Assembly (NCBI GenBank): GCA_958352145.1
Contig: CATWNM010000002.1
Coordinates: forward strand, 1-64,000
Direction of reading: 5' to 3'
From: an uncultured Eubacteriales bacterium
Lineage (GTDB): Bacteria > Bacillota > Clostridia > Oscillospirales > CAG-272
Length of the DNA stretch: 64,000 bases
Positions 15,581 through 24,473 of this stretch are shown here, in pieces. A model generated the notes under the pieces. That model was not told where the DNA came from and made no database searches. It saw only the letters and a list, made by a program, of their open reading frames with translations. Numbering within the stretch: the stretch's first letter is position 1; each line of letters starts with the position of its first letter. Made by a program: the position numbers and the translations under genes.

Positions 15581-17557
15581 ATGGGATTGAGCAACCGATT
15601 GCAGTATGAATCGAGTCCGTATCTGCTCCAGCATAAAGACAACCCGGTTGACTGGTATCCTTGGGGTCGTGAGGCTTTCGAGCGGGCTGCGGCGGAAGAT
15701 AAGCCGGTTTTTTTGAGCATTGGGTACAGTACCTGCCATTGGTGCCATGTGCTCGCCCACGAAAGCTTTGAAGACGCAGAGATCGCGGAACTATTAAACC
15801 GTTATTTCGTCTCGATCAAGGTAGACAAGGAAGAACGTCCGGATATTGACAGTGTGTATATGGCGGTATGCCAGGCGTTTACGGGCAGCGGCGGCTGGCC
15901 TACCAGTATTTTTATGACGGCGGAGCAAAAGCCGTTTTTCGCGGGAACCTATTTCCCGAAAACTTCTCGGGGCGGTATGATCGGTCTGCGCGAGCTTCTT
16001 TTGGCGATACACGAAAAATGGGAACATGACCGCGCGTCCCTGCTGCGTCAGTCGGAAAGCATCGTGGATCATCTGAGCGAAGCCGTTTCAGCGGGCGGAA
16101 CCGCCGATTTGCAGCTGGCCCATTCCGCCGTGGAGATGTATAAGCGCATTTACGACCCAAAGTACGGCGGCTTCGGCCGGGCGCCAAAGTTTCCGGCGTC
16201 CCATAATCTTCTGTTTTTGCTTTCCTACGGCGAACGCTATCAAAACGATGCGTGTATGCAAATGGCGGAGCACACGCTTTTGCAAATGTTCCGCGGCGGC
16301 CTGTTCGACCATATCGGTTCCGGCTTTTGCCGTTACTCCACCGACGATCGTTTTTTAGTTCCGCATTTTGAAAAAATGCTGTATGACAACGCGCTCCTGA
16401 TCCTCGCCTACTGCAAAGCGTATGCTGTCACAAAAAAGACGATGTATCTTGACATCGCAGAGAAAACTGCCGGCTATATCCTGCGTGAAATGACCGCGCC
16501 CAAGGGCGGCTTCTATAGCGCACAGGATGCCGACAGCGAGGGCGAGGAGGGAAAATATTATCTGTTCACGCCCGATGAAATTCTGAGTGTTCTGGGGGAA
16601 AATGACGGAAAAGCCTTCAACGGTCATTTCGGGATCTGTAAAACGGGCAACTTTGAGGGAAAAAGCATTCCGAATTTGCTTTCCAGCGATCCCGCAGACA
16701 AGTCCTTTGAGCCGTTTCTGCCGTGGCTGGATGATTACCGAAAAAAGCGGCATTCTCTTCATCTGGACGACAAGATCCTGACAGCCTGGAACGCTCTGAT
16801 GATCGCCGCGGCCTGCGAGTTGTATCTTGTCAGCGGAAAAGAAATGTATCTTCATGCAGCCGAGCGCGCGGATGCTTTTATACAAAAGAATCTGTGTGAA
16901 AGCGGCGCGCTGTTTGTCAGCTTTCGTGCGGGAAAGCGCGGCACACCTGGTTTTTTGGACGATTATGCCGCGTATATTTTTGCGCTGCTCCAGCTTTACA
17001 AGGCGACCTTAAAATTCGAATATGCAGAGCGGGCGGCCCGTCTGTGCCAGCGCGCAGCAAATGATTTCGGCGACCCTGCGGGCGGGTTTTATTTATACGA
17101 TCTGCGCAGCGAAAAACTGATCGCGCGTCCGAAAGAAACCTATGACGGGGCGATTCCCAGCGGGAACTCCCTCATGGCGTATAATTTGGTTCGGTTATGG
17201 CTGATTACCTCCGATGAAAAATATCGAATCGACGCAAAGCGGCAGTTGGATTTTCTGGCGGCCGACGCGTCTTTGTATCCGCCGGGCCATGCTATGTTCT
17301 TGACGGCGCTGCTAGCGTATAACGAGCCGCCGGTAAAAGTGACGGCTGTGCTGGATGGGCAGACGGATCAAAGCAGTCTGCCGTTTGCCGTTCCTTTGGA
17401 TGCGGTCGTTGTCCTTTTACAGCAGCCCACCGCAACGTATCCGCTGAAGAACGGAAAAACAACTTACTATGTTTGCCACGGCAACAGCTGCAAACCGCCG
17501 GTGAACGATCTTAAAGAATCCTTGGCAGCCGCGCATGCAGCGCCTTTTACGCCATAA
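15581..17557 (+). CDS. YyaL-like protein: DUF255 thioredoxin domain plus alpha-toroid domain
   Basis: About 658 residues. Candidate starts are ATG 15581, TTG 15587 (better spaced from AGAGG) and further-upstream ATGs, so the start is uncertain by a few codons. The N-terminal domain begins NRLQYESSPYLLQHKDNPVDW and has a thioredoxin-like STCHWCHVLAHESFED motif with CxxC. The rest is an (alpha/alpha) toroid like N-acyl-glucosamine epimerases (PKYGGFGRAPKFP, DDKILTAWNALMI, PSGNSLMAYNL). Homologues are widespread (YyaL, SSP411) but the biochemical role is unknown. It is monocistronic and flanked on the right by repeats. Confidence 0.92.
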   Translation: MGLSNRLQYESSPYLLQHKDNPVDWYPWGREAFERAAAEDKPVFLSIGYSTCHWCHVLAHESFEDAEIAELLNRYFVSIKVDKEERPDIDSVYMAVCQAFTGSGGWPTSIFMTAEQKPFFAGTYFPKTSRGGMIGLRELLLAIHEKWEHDRASLLRQSESIVDHLSEAVSAGGTADLQLAHSAVEMYKRIYDPKYGGFGRAPKFPASHNLLFLLSYGERYQNDACMQMAEHTLLQMFRGGLFDHIGSGFCRYSTDDRFLVPHFEKMLYDNALLILAYCKAYAVTKKTMYLDIAEKTAGYILREMTAPKGGFYSAQDADSEGEEGKYYLFTPDEILSVLGENDGKAFNGHFGICKTGNFEGKSIPNLLSSDPADKSFEPFLPWLDDYRKKRHSLHLDDKILTAWNALMIAAACELYLVSGKEMYLHAAERADAFIQKNLCESGALFVSFRAGKRGTPGFLDDYAAYIFALLQLYKATLKFEYAERAARLCQRAANDFGDPAGGFYLYDLRSEKLIARPKETYDGAIPSGNSLMAYNLVRLWLITSDEKYRIDAKRQLDFLAADASLYPPGHAMFLTALLAYNEPPVKVTAVLDGQTDQSSLPFAVPLDAVVVLLQQPTATYPLKNGKTTYYVCHGNSCKPPVNDLKESLAAAHAAPFTP

Positions 17558-17624
17558 TCGTTCTATTCCTTACCAGGATTTTGCGCTCCCTATGGGGAAA
17601 ATAATCTCGCTTGTGACGAAAGCC

Positions 17625-17830
17625 CACGGCGTTCCGTAAGTCCCCGCGCCGAAGGCTGCCTTTTATCGAAATGTAAAAACGCATTCTCCTTTGTAGGGAA
17701 CGTCGTCCCCGACGTTCCGTGTATAAATTTTACAAAGCGGTAAAATGCGGAACGCTGGGGACAGCATTCCCTACAAGGGCGAGCATATTTTTGACATCTT
17801 GATAAAAGCAGCTTCGGCGCAGAACTTAAG
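17625..17830. repeat. Full composite palindromic element with inverted flanking modules
   Basis: The core (17692-17775) has inverted ends and two hairpins, here GTCG type on the left (loop TCCC) and GCTG type on the right (loop GGGA, one mismatch in the outer stem). It is bracketed by two inverted copies of the 50-60 bp module: the left one reads AAGGCTGCCTTTTATCGAAATG, the right one ends GATAAAAGCAGCTTCGGCGC. The whole is a roughly 200-bp inverted repeat just downstream of the yyaL-like gene, the most complete copy in the window. Confidence 0.75.
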
Positions 17831-17850
17831 CATATTTTAGATAATAAATT

Positions 17851-17913
17851 ACAAAAAACAAAAAATGAAGAAGCCGGAAATTCCTTAATTGTAAAGGAAT
17901 TTCTGGCTTCTTC
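17851..17913 (-). terminator. Terminator of the tRNA-Gly/tRNA-Trp unit
   Basis: A 20-bp stem (17867-17886 with 17894-17913, one mismatch) and a 7-nt loop are followed, on the minus strand, by a T-rich tail (17851-17866). It begins 3 bases after the tRNA-Trp 3' end. Confidence 0.85.
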
Positions 17914-17915
17914 AT

Positions 17916-17991
17916 TGGCAGGGGCACAAAGGCTCGAACTCTGGACACGCGGTTTTGGAGACCGCTGCTCTACCAACTGAGCTATACCCCT
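17916..17991 (-). tRNA. tRNA-Trp (CCA)
   Basis: Acceptor AGGGGTA/TGCCCCT, D-arm AGCTCAGTTGGTAGAGC, anticodon loop CTCCAAA giving CCA, T-loop TTCGAGC and encoded CCA end. Transcribed after the tRNA-Gly from the same promoter. Confidence 0.95.
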
Positions 17992-18020
17992 ATACTGCGC
18001 CGCCGCGATGCGGCAGACGT

Positions 18021-18094
18021 TGGAGCGGGTGACGGGAATCGAACCCGCACGACCAGCTTGGAAGGCTGGGATTCTACCATTGAACTACACCCGC
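18021..18094 (-). tRNA. tRNA-Gly (TCC)
   Basis: Acceptor GCGGGTG/CACCCGC, anticodon stem CCAGC/GCTGG with loop CTTCCAA giving TCC, T-arm GGGTTCGATTCCC, encoded CCA. It complements the tRNA-Gly(CCC) at 10428. Confidence 0.95.
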
Positions 18095-18110
18095 AAATCC
18101 ATGCCTTACT

Positions 18111-18139
18111 ATGATAGCATAAGTGACAGCGGCTGTCAA
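18111..18139 (-). promoter_or_regulatory. Promoter of the tRNA-Gly/Trp unit
   Basis: Minus-strand TTGACA (18134-18139) and TATCAT (18111-18116) with a 17-base spacer, 16 bases before the tRNA-Gly. Confidence 0.8.
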
Positions 18140-18168
18140 GTAAAATTTCAAAAATCTTTCGATTGCGG

Positions 18169-18197
18169 TTGACTTTTTCCTCATTTTATTATATAAT
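18169..18197 (+). promoter_or_regulatory. Promoter of mscS
   Basis: TTGACT and TATAAT with a 17-base spacer, 50 bases before the mscS start; it diverges from the tRNA promoter 30 bases away. Confidence 0.8.
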
Positions 18198-18247
18198 CAC
18201 TCGATGAAAATTGTGTCTGTTTCTGACGGTATGAAGGGCGGTAAAAC

Positions 18248-19072
18248 ATGGAAATCTTAAATGAGATTAAAACCTTTTTGGCGACCGGCGGTATCAACCT
18301 TTTGTTCGGCGCGATCTGCGCGATCATCTTTGTTCTCATCGGCTTTAAATTGTCGGGCGTATTGGTTCGCGTACTGAACCGCTCTCACGGTTATGCAAAG
18401 CTTGACAGCAGCGTGAAAAGCTTTCTGAATTCAATGATCAGCATCGGTACGAAAGTACTGGTCGTCGTGATCGCCGCCACAATCCTTGGTATCGACGGCA
18501 CCGCGCTTTCCACCGTGCTCGGCACTGCGGGACTAGCAATCGGCCTTGCATTGCAGGGCAGCCTGTCCAATTTTGCCGGCGGCGTGATGATTCTCTTCTT
18601 TAAGCCGTTCGGCGTAGGCGATTTTATTGACAATCATACCGACAGCGGCACGGTCAAGGAAATCGGCATCTTTTACACGACGATCGTCACGCCGGACAAT
18701 AAACGCATTACGATTCCCAACGGCGCGCTTTCCAATGCGACGGTCGTCAATTACAGCGCGGAGGAGCGCCGCCGTGTAGATCTAGAATTTACGGCCGCGT
18801 ATTCCACCGATATCGACAAGGCACTGCGCGTCATGCGTGCCGTCGCCGAAGCCCATGCGCTTGTGCTGAAAGAGCCAGCACCACTCGTCCGCCTTGTGCG
18901 GCAGGATGCAAGCGCGCTTTCGTTTGCCGTGCGCGTCTGGTGCAAATCCAGCGATTACTGGACGGTTTATTTTGATCTGAACGAAAGCATGAAAAAAGCT
19001 TTTGACAAGGTCGGTATCGAGATCCCGTTCAATCAACTCGACGTACATATCAACGGCGGCGCAGCCGAATGA
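18248..19072 (+). CDS. mscS: Small-conductance mechanosensitive channel MscS
   Basis: 274 residues, close to the classic length. Three N-terminal membrane helices (about 15-40, 60-82, and the pore helix about 88-120). The pore helix contains GTAGLAIGLALQGSLSNFAGG, the Gly/Ala-packed TM3 typical of MscS. The beta domain follows (KPFGVGDFI, the ITIPNGALSNATVVNYS segment), then the alpha/beta cytoplasmic cage. It opens on membrane tension to release solutes after osmotic down-shock. It has its own promoter and stands before ackA, which has a separate promoter. Confidence 0.94.
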   Translation: MEILNEIKTFLATGGINLLFGAICAIIFVLIGFKLSGVLVRVLNRSHGYAKLDSSVKSFLNSMISIGTKVLVVVIAATILGIDGTALSTVLGTAGLAIGLALQGSLSNFAGGVMILFFKPFGVGDFIDNHTDSGTVKEIGIFYTTIVTPDNKRITIPNGALSNATVVNYSAEERRRVDLEFTAAYSTDIDKALRVMRAVAEAHALVLKEPAPLVRLVRQDASALSFAVRVWCKSSDYWTVYFDLNESMKKAFDKVGIEIPFNQLDVHINGGAAE

Positions 19073-19254
19073 TCAATTTTCTCCCCGCAAAAGCAAATTC
19101 TTGGGATCTATGCTTTGGCAGGGAATTTGCACTCGGCGGATTCGCGCAGGCGGCGGAACGGAAAGCAAACACGCCGCCCTGTATCGAAACACCAAACATA
19201 TGGTCGAATATACCCGGCAATAGGGAAATAGCGGCAAATATTTGTTATTTTTTA

Positions 19255-19283
19255 TTGAAATTGGCAAAGCGGCAGTGTATAAT
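19255..19283 (+). promoter_or_regulatory. Promoter of ackA
   Basis: TTGAAA and TATAAT separated by 17 bases, followed by CGGAGGTTATACAGAAA and the ackA start. The AT-rich block just upstream contains one TTGTTA half-site only, not a full Rex operator. Confidence 0.7.
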
Positions 19284-19321
19284 GAAACCGTGAAGTCAAT
19301 TTTTCGGAGGTTATACAGAAA

Positions 19322-20533
19322 ATGAACGTACTCGTTGTAAACGCCGGTTCCAGTTCGCTGAAATATCAGCTGTTCGACACCGGCGCCGGAATCGTGCGCG
19401 CCAAAGGACTTTGCGAGCGGATCGGCATCGACGGCCGGATCAGCCACAAAAATTTGGAAAGCGGCGCTTCCTATGAGCAGGACATCTCCATGCCGGATCA
19501 CACGACGGCGACCAAAATCGTCATCGACGTTCTGACCGGCGCGCAATACGGCAGCGTAAAAAGCATGGATGAAATCGAAGCGGTCGGCCATCGCATCGTG
19601 CACGGCGGCGCATACTTCTCCGAATCGGTGCTGCTGACGGATGAAGTGCTGCAAAAGCTTGAACTTTGCCGCGATCTTGCACCTCTGCATACGGGCGCGC
19701 ACATTATGGGCATCCAGGGCTGTCTTGCCGCCATGCCCGGCACGCCGCAGGTTCTGGTCTTCGACACTGCTTTCCATACCGCTTCTATGCCCGATTATGT
19801 ATATATGTATCCGATCCCGTACGATATGTATGAAAAATATGCGATCCGCCGCTACGGCGCGCACGGGACATCCCACCGCTATGTGGCGGGCGAGTGCGTC
19901 AAGCTGCTCGGCGGCAAGCCGGAGGGGACAAAGGTGGTCACCTGCCATCTCGGCAACGGCTCCTCCATCTCGGCCGTAAAGGACGGCCGTGTGCTGGACA
20001 CCTCTATGGGCTTTACGCCGTTGGCCGGCGTGGAAATGGGCACGCGCTGCGGGGACATTGATCCCGCGATCGTTCCCTTTATCATGAACAAAACCGGCAT
20101 GACCCCGGATGAAATGAACGAATTCTTGAACAAAAAATGCGGATTCCTCGGCGTTTCCGGCGTATCCTCCGACTGCCGCGACGTTTCGGGCGCTGCAAAA
20201 GAGGGCAACGATCACGCAAGGCTCGCGCTCGACATTTTGGTTTACCAGATCAAGAAGTACATAGGCGCATACGCGGCAGTCATGGGCGGTCTCGACGCGA
20301 TCGTATTCACAGCCGGGATCGGCGAAAACGACGCCGTTCTCCGGGAGCGGGTCTGCCGTGATCTCGGCTGGCTGGGTGTCGATTTCGATGCGGAAACCAA
20401 CGCAAATCTTTCCCGCCCGCTGAAGACCTCCCTGCTGACGAAACCAGATTCCCGCGTTAAGGTCTATATGATTCCGACCAATGAAGAATTGGTCATCGCT
20501 TCGGACACCGAACGTATCGTCCGGGCGCTTTGA
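19322..20533 (+). CDS. ackA: Acetate kinase AckA
   Basis: 403 residues, usual length. Signatures in order: VLVVNAGSSSLKYQLFD (phosphate-binding fold of the ASKHA class), GHRIVHGGAYF with the substrate Arg, the catalytic Asp in FDTAFH (about residue 148), CHLGNGSSI, and FTAGIGENDAVLRE. It makes ATP from acetyl phosphate, a key step in fermentation to acetate. No pta gene is adjacent, although the two are often paired, so phosphotransacetylase must lie elsewhere. GGAGG precedes the ATG. Confidence 0.97.
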   Translation: MNVLVVNAGSSSLKYQLFDTGAGIVRAKGLCERIGIDGRISHKNLESGASYEQDISMPDHTTATKIVIDVLTGAQYGSVKSMDEIEAVGHRIVHGGAYFSESVLLTDEVLQKLELCRDLAPLHTGAHIMGIQGCLAAMPGTPQVLVFDTAFHTASMPDYVYMYPIPYDMYEKYAIRRYGAHGTSHRYVAGECVKLLGGKPEGTKVVTCHLGNGSSISAVKDGRVLDTSMGFTPLAGVEMGTRCGDIDPAIVPFIMNKTGMTPDEMNEFLNKKCGFLGVSGVSSDCRDVSGAAKEGNDHARLALDILVYQIKKYIGAYAAVMGGLDAIVFTAGIGENDAVLRERVCRDLGWLGVDFDAETNANLSRPLKTSLLTKPDSRVKVYMIPTNEELVIASDTERIVRAL

Positions 20534-20564
20534 GGGCGCAGCCCACGCCCGGTCAAGCTTCCAA

Positions 20565-20607
20565 AGCATAAGAAAACCGCCCGTTTACCGGGCGGTTTTC
20601 TTATGCT
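20565..20607. terminator. Strong bidirectional terminator
   Basis: A perfect 19-bp stem (20565-20583 with 20589-20607) with internal A4/T4 tracts serves ackA on the plus strand and the convergent DUF4340 operon on the minus strand. Confidence 0.9.
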
Positions 20608-20717
20608 GCGCGGGCAGAGCGGACATGCGCCGCCCACGCTTTGGCTTTGCGGTTTGGCAAACGCCGCTTTTGCGGCGCGCAAGTCAGTTCTTTCTGCCCG
20701 GAAATGCTTTATCCGCG

Positions 20718-22241
20718 TCAATACCGGGATTCGGAATCGACCGTTTCGCCGCGCATGACGCGCTGTACGTCGGAAATTACCTTATTCAGCATCGTGCGAT
20801 TCACGTAGAACGACCCCTCTCCGTTGACCGTATAATAGACGCGCCGGTCAGTATACGGATAAAACCGGTATACCTGTTCCACACCCGCGCGGGTCACGAC
20901 CGTCATAGTGAGCAGCAGATTGGAATCATCCGCCGTCAGATCTGCGATCGATTGTCCATAAAGTTCGGCCAGCCCCTCTTGGGTCACCGAAAGCAGAACT
21001 TTCCAAAGCTGTCTGAAATTTTTCATTTCCGGAACGTATCCGCTCTGCGTTTCGGTCACGCGCAGGCTGTCGTTGTCCTCGCCTGAAAGTTCGAAAGCCG
21101 CAGAGACCTCGGCGCAGTCAAAGGAAAGCGAGCGCACTTTCTGAATGTTAATCTGGAAGATGTTGGGGCTGACCCACTTTTCAAGATCCCATTCCAGAAA
21201 ATCGACGGTGATCTGTTCGACGCGCGCAATGACGCCGAACGTGTAGGAAGCGGCATAATAAAAGTAATTTCCCGCTTCGTCCTGCTGCTTCTCGCTGAAA
21301 ATAATGTAATTTTCAATCAGCTGCACGGGATTTCCCTCGTCGTCGGTCTCGGCGTTGACCGCATACAGCGTATAGGCGGGGGTAAGGAGGCCGTATTTTT
21401 CCAGCGTTTCGTCGTCGAGATCGATCGCGACCGTCTGGGAACCGGAGAAGTCACAGAAACGGGTCAGCACATCGTCGTAATTCGTGCCTGCGGGGTATTC
21501 GGCCGGATAGGTCAGCCGGTGTACGCTCATCGCGGCAAGATCGCTGCGCTTGTCCGGGTTCAGATATTCGGCGGCGAGAAATATATCCTCGCCCCGCCCG
21601 AGCAGAAAGGTCTGCATCAGATAATAGGTGTTGATCGAGGACGGATACGCCAGCAGCGGACGGATCAGGCTCGCGGCCGGCGCGAGCAGGTCGCCTTCAA
21701 TGCTGTCGTCCAGCACGTAGATCGCGTTTCGCCCCTCATAGCGCGCGTAATAGCCGTTGCCCGCGAGCGTTTTATCCCCAATATAGACGACATGCCGCCG
21801 TCCCGTTGTGGATTCGAGCACGAAGTAGGTATCGCTCTCCTCGGGGGTCAGCCCGTATTTATAAAAATCCTCTTCGGTTACCGAGGCGTTGAACGTGGAG
21901 AGCGTATAGCCCGCGTTGACGATCATCTGCGCAAATTTTTCCGGATCGACGAGCAGATTTTCGTGCCCTTCGAGCACAAGTCCATTATCTCCGCGCACAA
22001 ATTTATAGGAGCCGTATTCATTTTTAACATACAGCGTCTTTACATATTCGGAGGTAATCTGGTCAAACATCTGCACCCGTCCGCCGTAGCCGGAGACCTC
22101 GCCCGGCGCGAGCGAAGTCTCGGCTGTGGTTTCTTCAGGCGCTTCTACGCGCGTCAGCGGAACGACTGCGAAAAAGTACGCGCAGATCAGCAGCACAAAT
22201 ACGCCCGAAAATACGAAAATCAGGGTTTTGCGGTTTTTCAT
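20718..22241 (-). CDS. DUF4340 domain protein of a Gld-like ABC system
   Basis: 507 residues from ATG 22241. One N-terminal membrane anchor (TLIFVFSGVFVLLICAYFF) and a large extracytoplasmic part with repeated beta segments of the DUF4340 type (residues about 80-210, LVDPEKFAQMIVNAG and YGLTPEESDTYFVL). It is the last gene of a four-gene operon (ATPase, permease, GldG-like, DUF4340) and its start overlaps the preceding stop by 4 bases (ATGA). DUF4340 proteins commonly accompany GldG-like proteins; the substrate is unknown. It probably sits on the outer membrane face as an accessory subunit. Confidence 0.88.
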   Translation of the reverse strand: MKNRKTLIFVFSGVFVLLICAYFFAVVPLTRVEAPEETTAETSLAPGEVSGYGGRVQMFDQITSEYVKTLYVKNEYGSYKFVRGDNGLVLEGHENLLVDPEKFAQMIVNAGYTLSTFNASVTEEDFYKYGLTPEESDTYFVLESTTGRRHVVYIGDKTLAGNGYYARYEGRNAIYVLDDSIEGDLLAPAASLIRPLLAYPSSINTYYLMQTFLLGRGEDIFLAAEYLNPDKRSDLAAMSVHRLTYPAEYPAGTNYDDVLTRFCDFSGSQTVAIDLDDETLEKYGLLTPAYTLYAVNAETDDEGNPVQLIENYIIFSEKQQDEAGNYFYYAASYTFGVIARVEQITVDFLEWDLEKWVSPNIFQINIQKVRSLSFDCAEVSAAFELSGEDNDSLRVTETQSGYVPEMKNFRQLWKVLLSVTQEGLAELYGQSIADLTADDSNLLLTMTVVTRAGVEQVYRFYPYTDRRVYYTVNGEGSFYVNRTMLNKVISDVQRVMRGETVDSESRY

Positions 22242-23752
22242 CTGAATTTTCTCCTCGTGGTTACCACCACACCGCAGACTGCGGCGCAAATCGGAATCAC
22301 CGTAATCAGCAGCACCGCGGCGCGCACGGCTTCGGCGCTGGTCATATTTTCGATCTTTGTGACCGCAAATTCTTTGAACGGGATATCGCAGGGCACCTTT
22401 TCACGCCCCATGACGCGCAGCGCGTAGTAGAGGATGTTTTCGTTTGCATAGGCGTTCGATTCCAGATAATCGGCCGAGGTGAAGTAACTCGTGTTTGCCG
22501 CCAGGACATAGGAATAATAGGCATCGTTGTTTCGCGTGTTCATGTCCCGCGTGATGGTCATCAGGTTATAGCCGCCCGCCGTGTCGGTCGTTTTTCCGTT
22601 TTCGCTCAGGTGCGCCGAGGGATATGCGGTCAGCACGGCAGATAATTCACGGTACGCGTTGTTGCCGCTGTAAACATAAGTGTTCGTGGCGGCGCCCTCG
22701 TCGTCGATTCCCGCGACATAAAGCGGCGAAACCGTGATCGGGCCTGCGTTTTTCACAATAGTTTTTGGCGCGGCGGGCAGGCTGCTGATATCCGAATGCA
22801 CGCTCGCCGCCAATGTGCCCGATGGGTAGGCGGCGACCAGCGAACGGCCGTCGGACGTAACCGAATTCGCCGTGTCAACCACGACACCGTCGCCAAACAC
22901 GACGCCCCATTCATAGAGAAATTCTTCCAGATTTTTCAGATAGCCGGTCTCGGAATCCTTAAATACCATCAGTGTGCCGTCATCCTCAAGGAAGCGGTCA
23001 ATCTTGGCGATTTCCGACACCGCGTCCTTATCGTAGGTGTTGTAGCCGGCCAGATCATATTTCGGATCGTTGATGATAATCAGGCGGCAGTCGTCGCTGA
23101 TTTCCTCTTTGGTGAGGTCGATGGTCTTGACATCGTAGCCCGCCTTGACGATCGTATTGATGAACGCCGCGGGCGCGGACTCGCCGTGGCCGATCGTGAA
23201 ATAGGCGGTCGGCGTTTCGTCCGCCGTGACCGCGAGGAACGCGGCTGCGAAGATTTCCTCGCCGTTGTATGCCCAGGTCGAGCCGGTGGTCGGGTCGGTC
23301 ACAAAAAATGCGTCCGCCGCGTATACGCGGAATTCGCTGCCGCTCTCGACAATGACGTTGGTCGTCTGGATCGTGGAAACGTCGGTATACTTGTATTTCG
23401 AGACGAGCTGCGGCTCGAGAATGGAATTGATATAGCGCACCGTGACGTTGGGAAATTCCTTTTCGATTTCGAGCGCTGTGTTGCTGATATAGCGCATGGT
23501 GGCGGAGGATTCGATATAATCCCGCTCATGGCAGAAGGTGATCGTGATCTCGCCCTCGGCCTCGGCGATGATTTCCTTGGCCTCGTCCGAGAGCGTCCAG
23601 AGCGCGGTGTCGGTCAGGTCTGCGTAGAGCGTGTAGCGCGCGGCGAGTACCGTGAAAATCACGTTGACCATCACGACGATGCCCAGCACCGCCGCGGTGA
23701 AGACCGTGGAGAGCGAGGCGTATTTGAAGCTTCTTTTTTTCAGTACGTTCAT
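22238..23752 (-). CDS. GldG-family ABC auxiliary protein
   Basis: 504 residues from ATG 23752 (GGAGGTG upstream). A membrane helix near residues 14-36, then an extracytoplasmic region with the GldG/ABC_transp_aux layout: YADLTDTALWTLSDEAKEI, EGEITITFCHERD, a Rossmann-like YFTIGHGESAP and CRLIIINDPKYDL, and a C-terminal membrane helix (AVLLITVIPICAAVCGVVV). Related proteins work with GldA/GldF in Bacteroidetes gliding; in Firmicutes the same set exists without gliding and with unknown cargo. It lies 13 bases after the permease gene. Confidence 0.88.
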   Translation of the reverse strand: MNVLKKRSFKYASLSTVFTAAVLGIVVMVNVIFTVLAARYTLYADLTDTALWTLSDEAKEIIAEAEGEITITFCHERDYIESSATMRYISNTALEIEKEFPNVTVRYINSILEPQLVSKYKYTDVSTIQTTNVIVESGSEFRVYAADAFFVTDPTTGSTWAYNGEEIFAAAFLAVTADETPTAYFTIGHGESAPAAFINTIVKAGYDVKTIDLTKEEISDDCRLIIINDPKYDLAGYNTYDKDAVSEIAKIDRFLEDDGTLMVFKDSETGYLKNLEEFLYEWGVVFGDGVVVDTANSVTSDGRSLVAAYPSGTLAASVHSDISSLPAAPKTIVKNAGPITVSPLYVAGIDDEGAATNTYVYSGNNAYRELSAVLTAYPSAHLSENGKTTDTAGGYNLMTITRDMNTRNNDAYYSYVLAANTSYFTSADYLESNAYANENILYYALRVMGREKVPCDIPFKEFAVTKIENMTSAEAVRAAVLLITVIPICAAVCGVVVTTRRKFR

Positions 23753-23765
23753 CCGGGCACCTCCT

Positions 23766-24473
23766 TTATGCGCCGTACCGGCGGCGCTCATAGATGCGCG
23801 CGGTCAAAAACAGAAAAATAAAGCAGACAGAGGCATAATAGAGCAGCGCGGAAAAGTCAAAAAATCCATTGGTGAAATTCTGGTAGCGGCTGTAGATCGA
23901 AAACCAGCTGAGCACGAACCGCACCGGATACCAGGGGATCAGCGAATTGAGAAAACTGATACTGAGCATAAAGAGCAGAATGGCAAACGTGCCGATCGCC
24001 GCGGCCAGTTGGTTTTCCGTCAGCGCAGACACGAACATGCCGATCGCAATGAACGCCGCGCCGACCAGCGTCAGTGCGAGGATATTGCCGAGAATAATTC
24101 CACCCTCCGGATCGCTGTAGACGAAGAGCGTGATATAGGACAACGAACACAGCAGATTTGCCGCTGCAAAAACAGTCAGAGCGGCAAAAAACTTGGCCGC
24201 CACCATAGCGCCGATCGAGACCGGCGCAGTCAGGAGCAGCTGCTCGGTTTTCAGCTTGCGTTCCTCCGCAAACAGCTTCATCGTCAGAACAGGCAGTGCG
24301 ATCATCAAAATAAACAGCATAATCGTGAAATATTCGGACACATCGTTTGTCGCCGAGAGAAGCGTGGTCACCGAAAAGGCGGCGGCGCTCAGCGCGACGA
24401 TCACGGCTATAAACACATAGCCGACCGCGCTGGAAAAATAGGCACGGATCTCCCGTTTGTAGATCGCAAACAT
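23766..24473 (-). CDS. ABC-2 type permease (GldF-like)
   Basis: 235 residues with six predicted membrane segments starting AVGYVFIAVIVALSAAAF and ending FDFSALLYYASVCFIFLFL. The segment LFAEERKLKTEQLLLTAPVSI, which contacts the ATPase, is typical of the ABC-2/GldF family. It shares one base with the ATPase stop and is part of the same minus-strand operon. It would form a dimer with the 24473-25411 ATPase. Confidence 0.9.
   Translation of the reverse strand: MFAIYKREIRAYFSSAVGYVFIAVIVALSAAAFSVTTLLSATNDVSEYFTIMLFILMIALPVLTMKLFAEERKLKTEQLLLTAPVSIGAMVAAKFFAALTVFAAANLLCSLSYITLFVYSDPEGGIILGNILALTLVGAAFIAIGMFVSALTENQLAAAIGTFAILLFMLSISFLNSLIPWYPVRFVLSWFSIYSRYQNFTNGFFDFSALLYYASVCFIFLFLTARIYERRRYGA

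Noticed and set aside
19230..19290. Rex operator before ackA
   Set aside because: Only one TTGTTA half-site is visible; the second half does not match the inverted repeat.
19073..20569. A 498-codon minus-strand frame opposite ackA
   Set aside because: Shadow of ackA; composition is biased and it crosses the ackA promoter.
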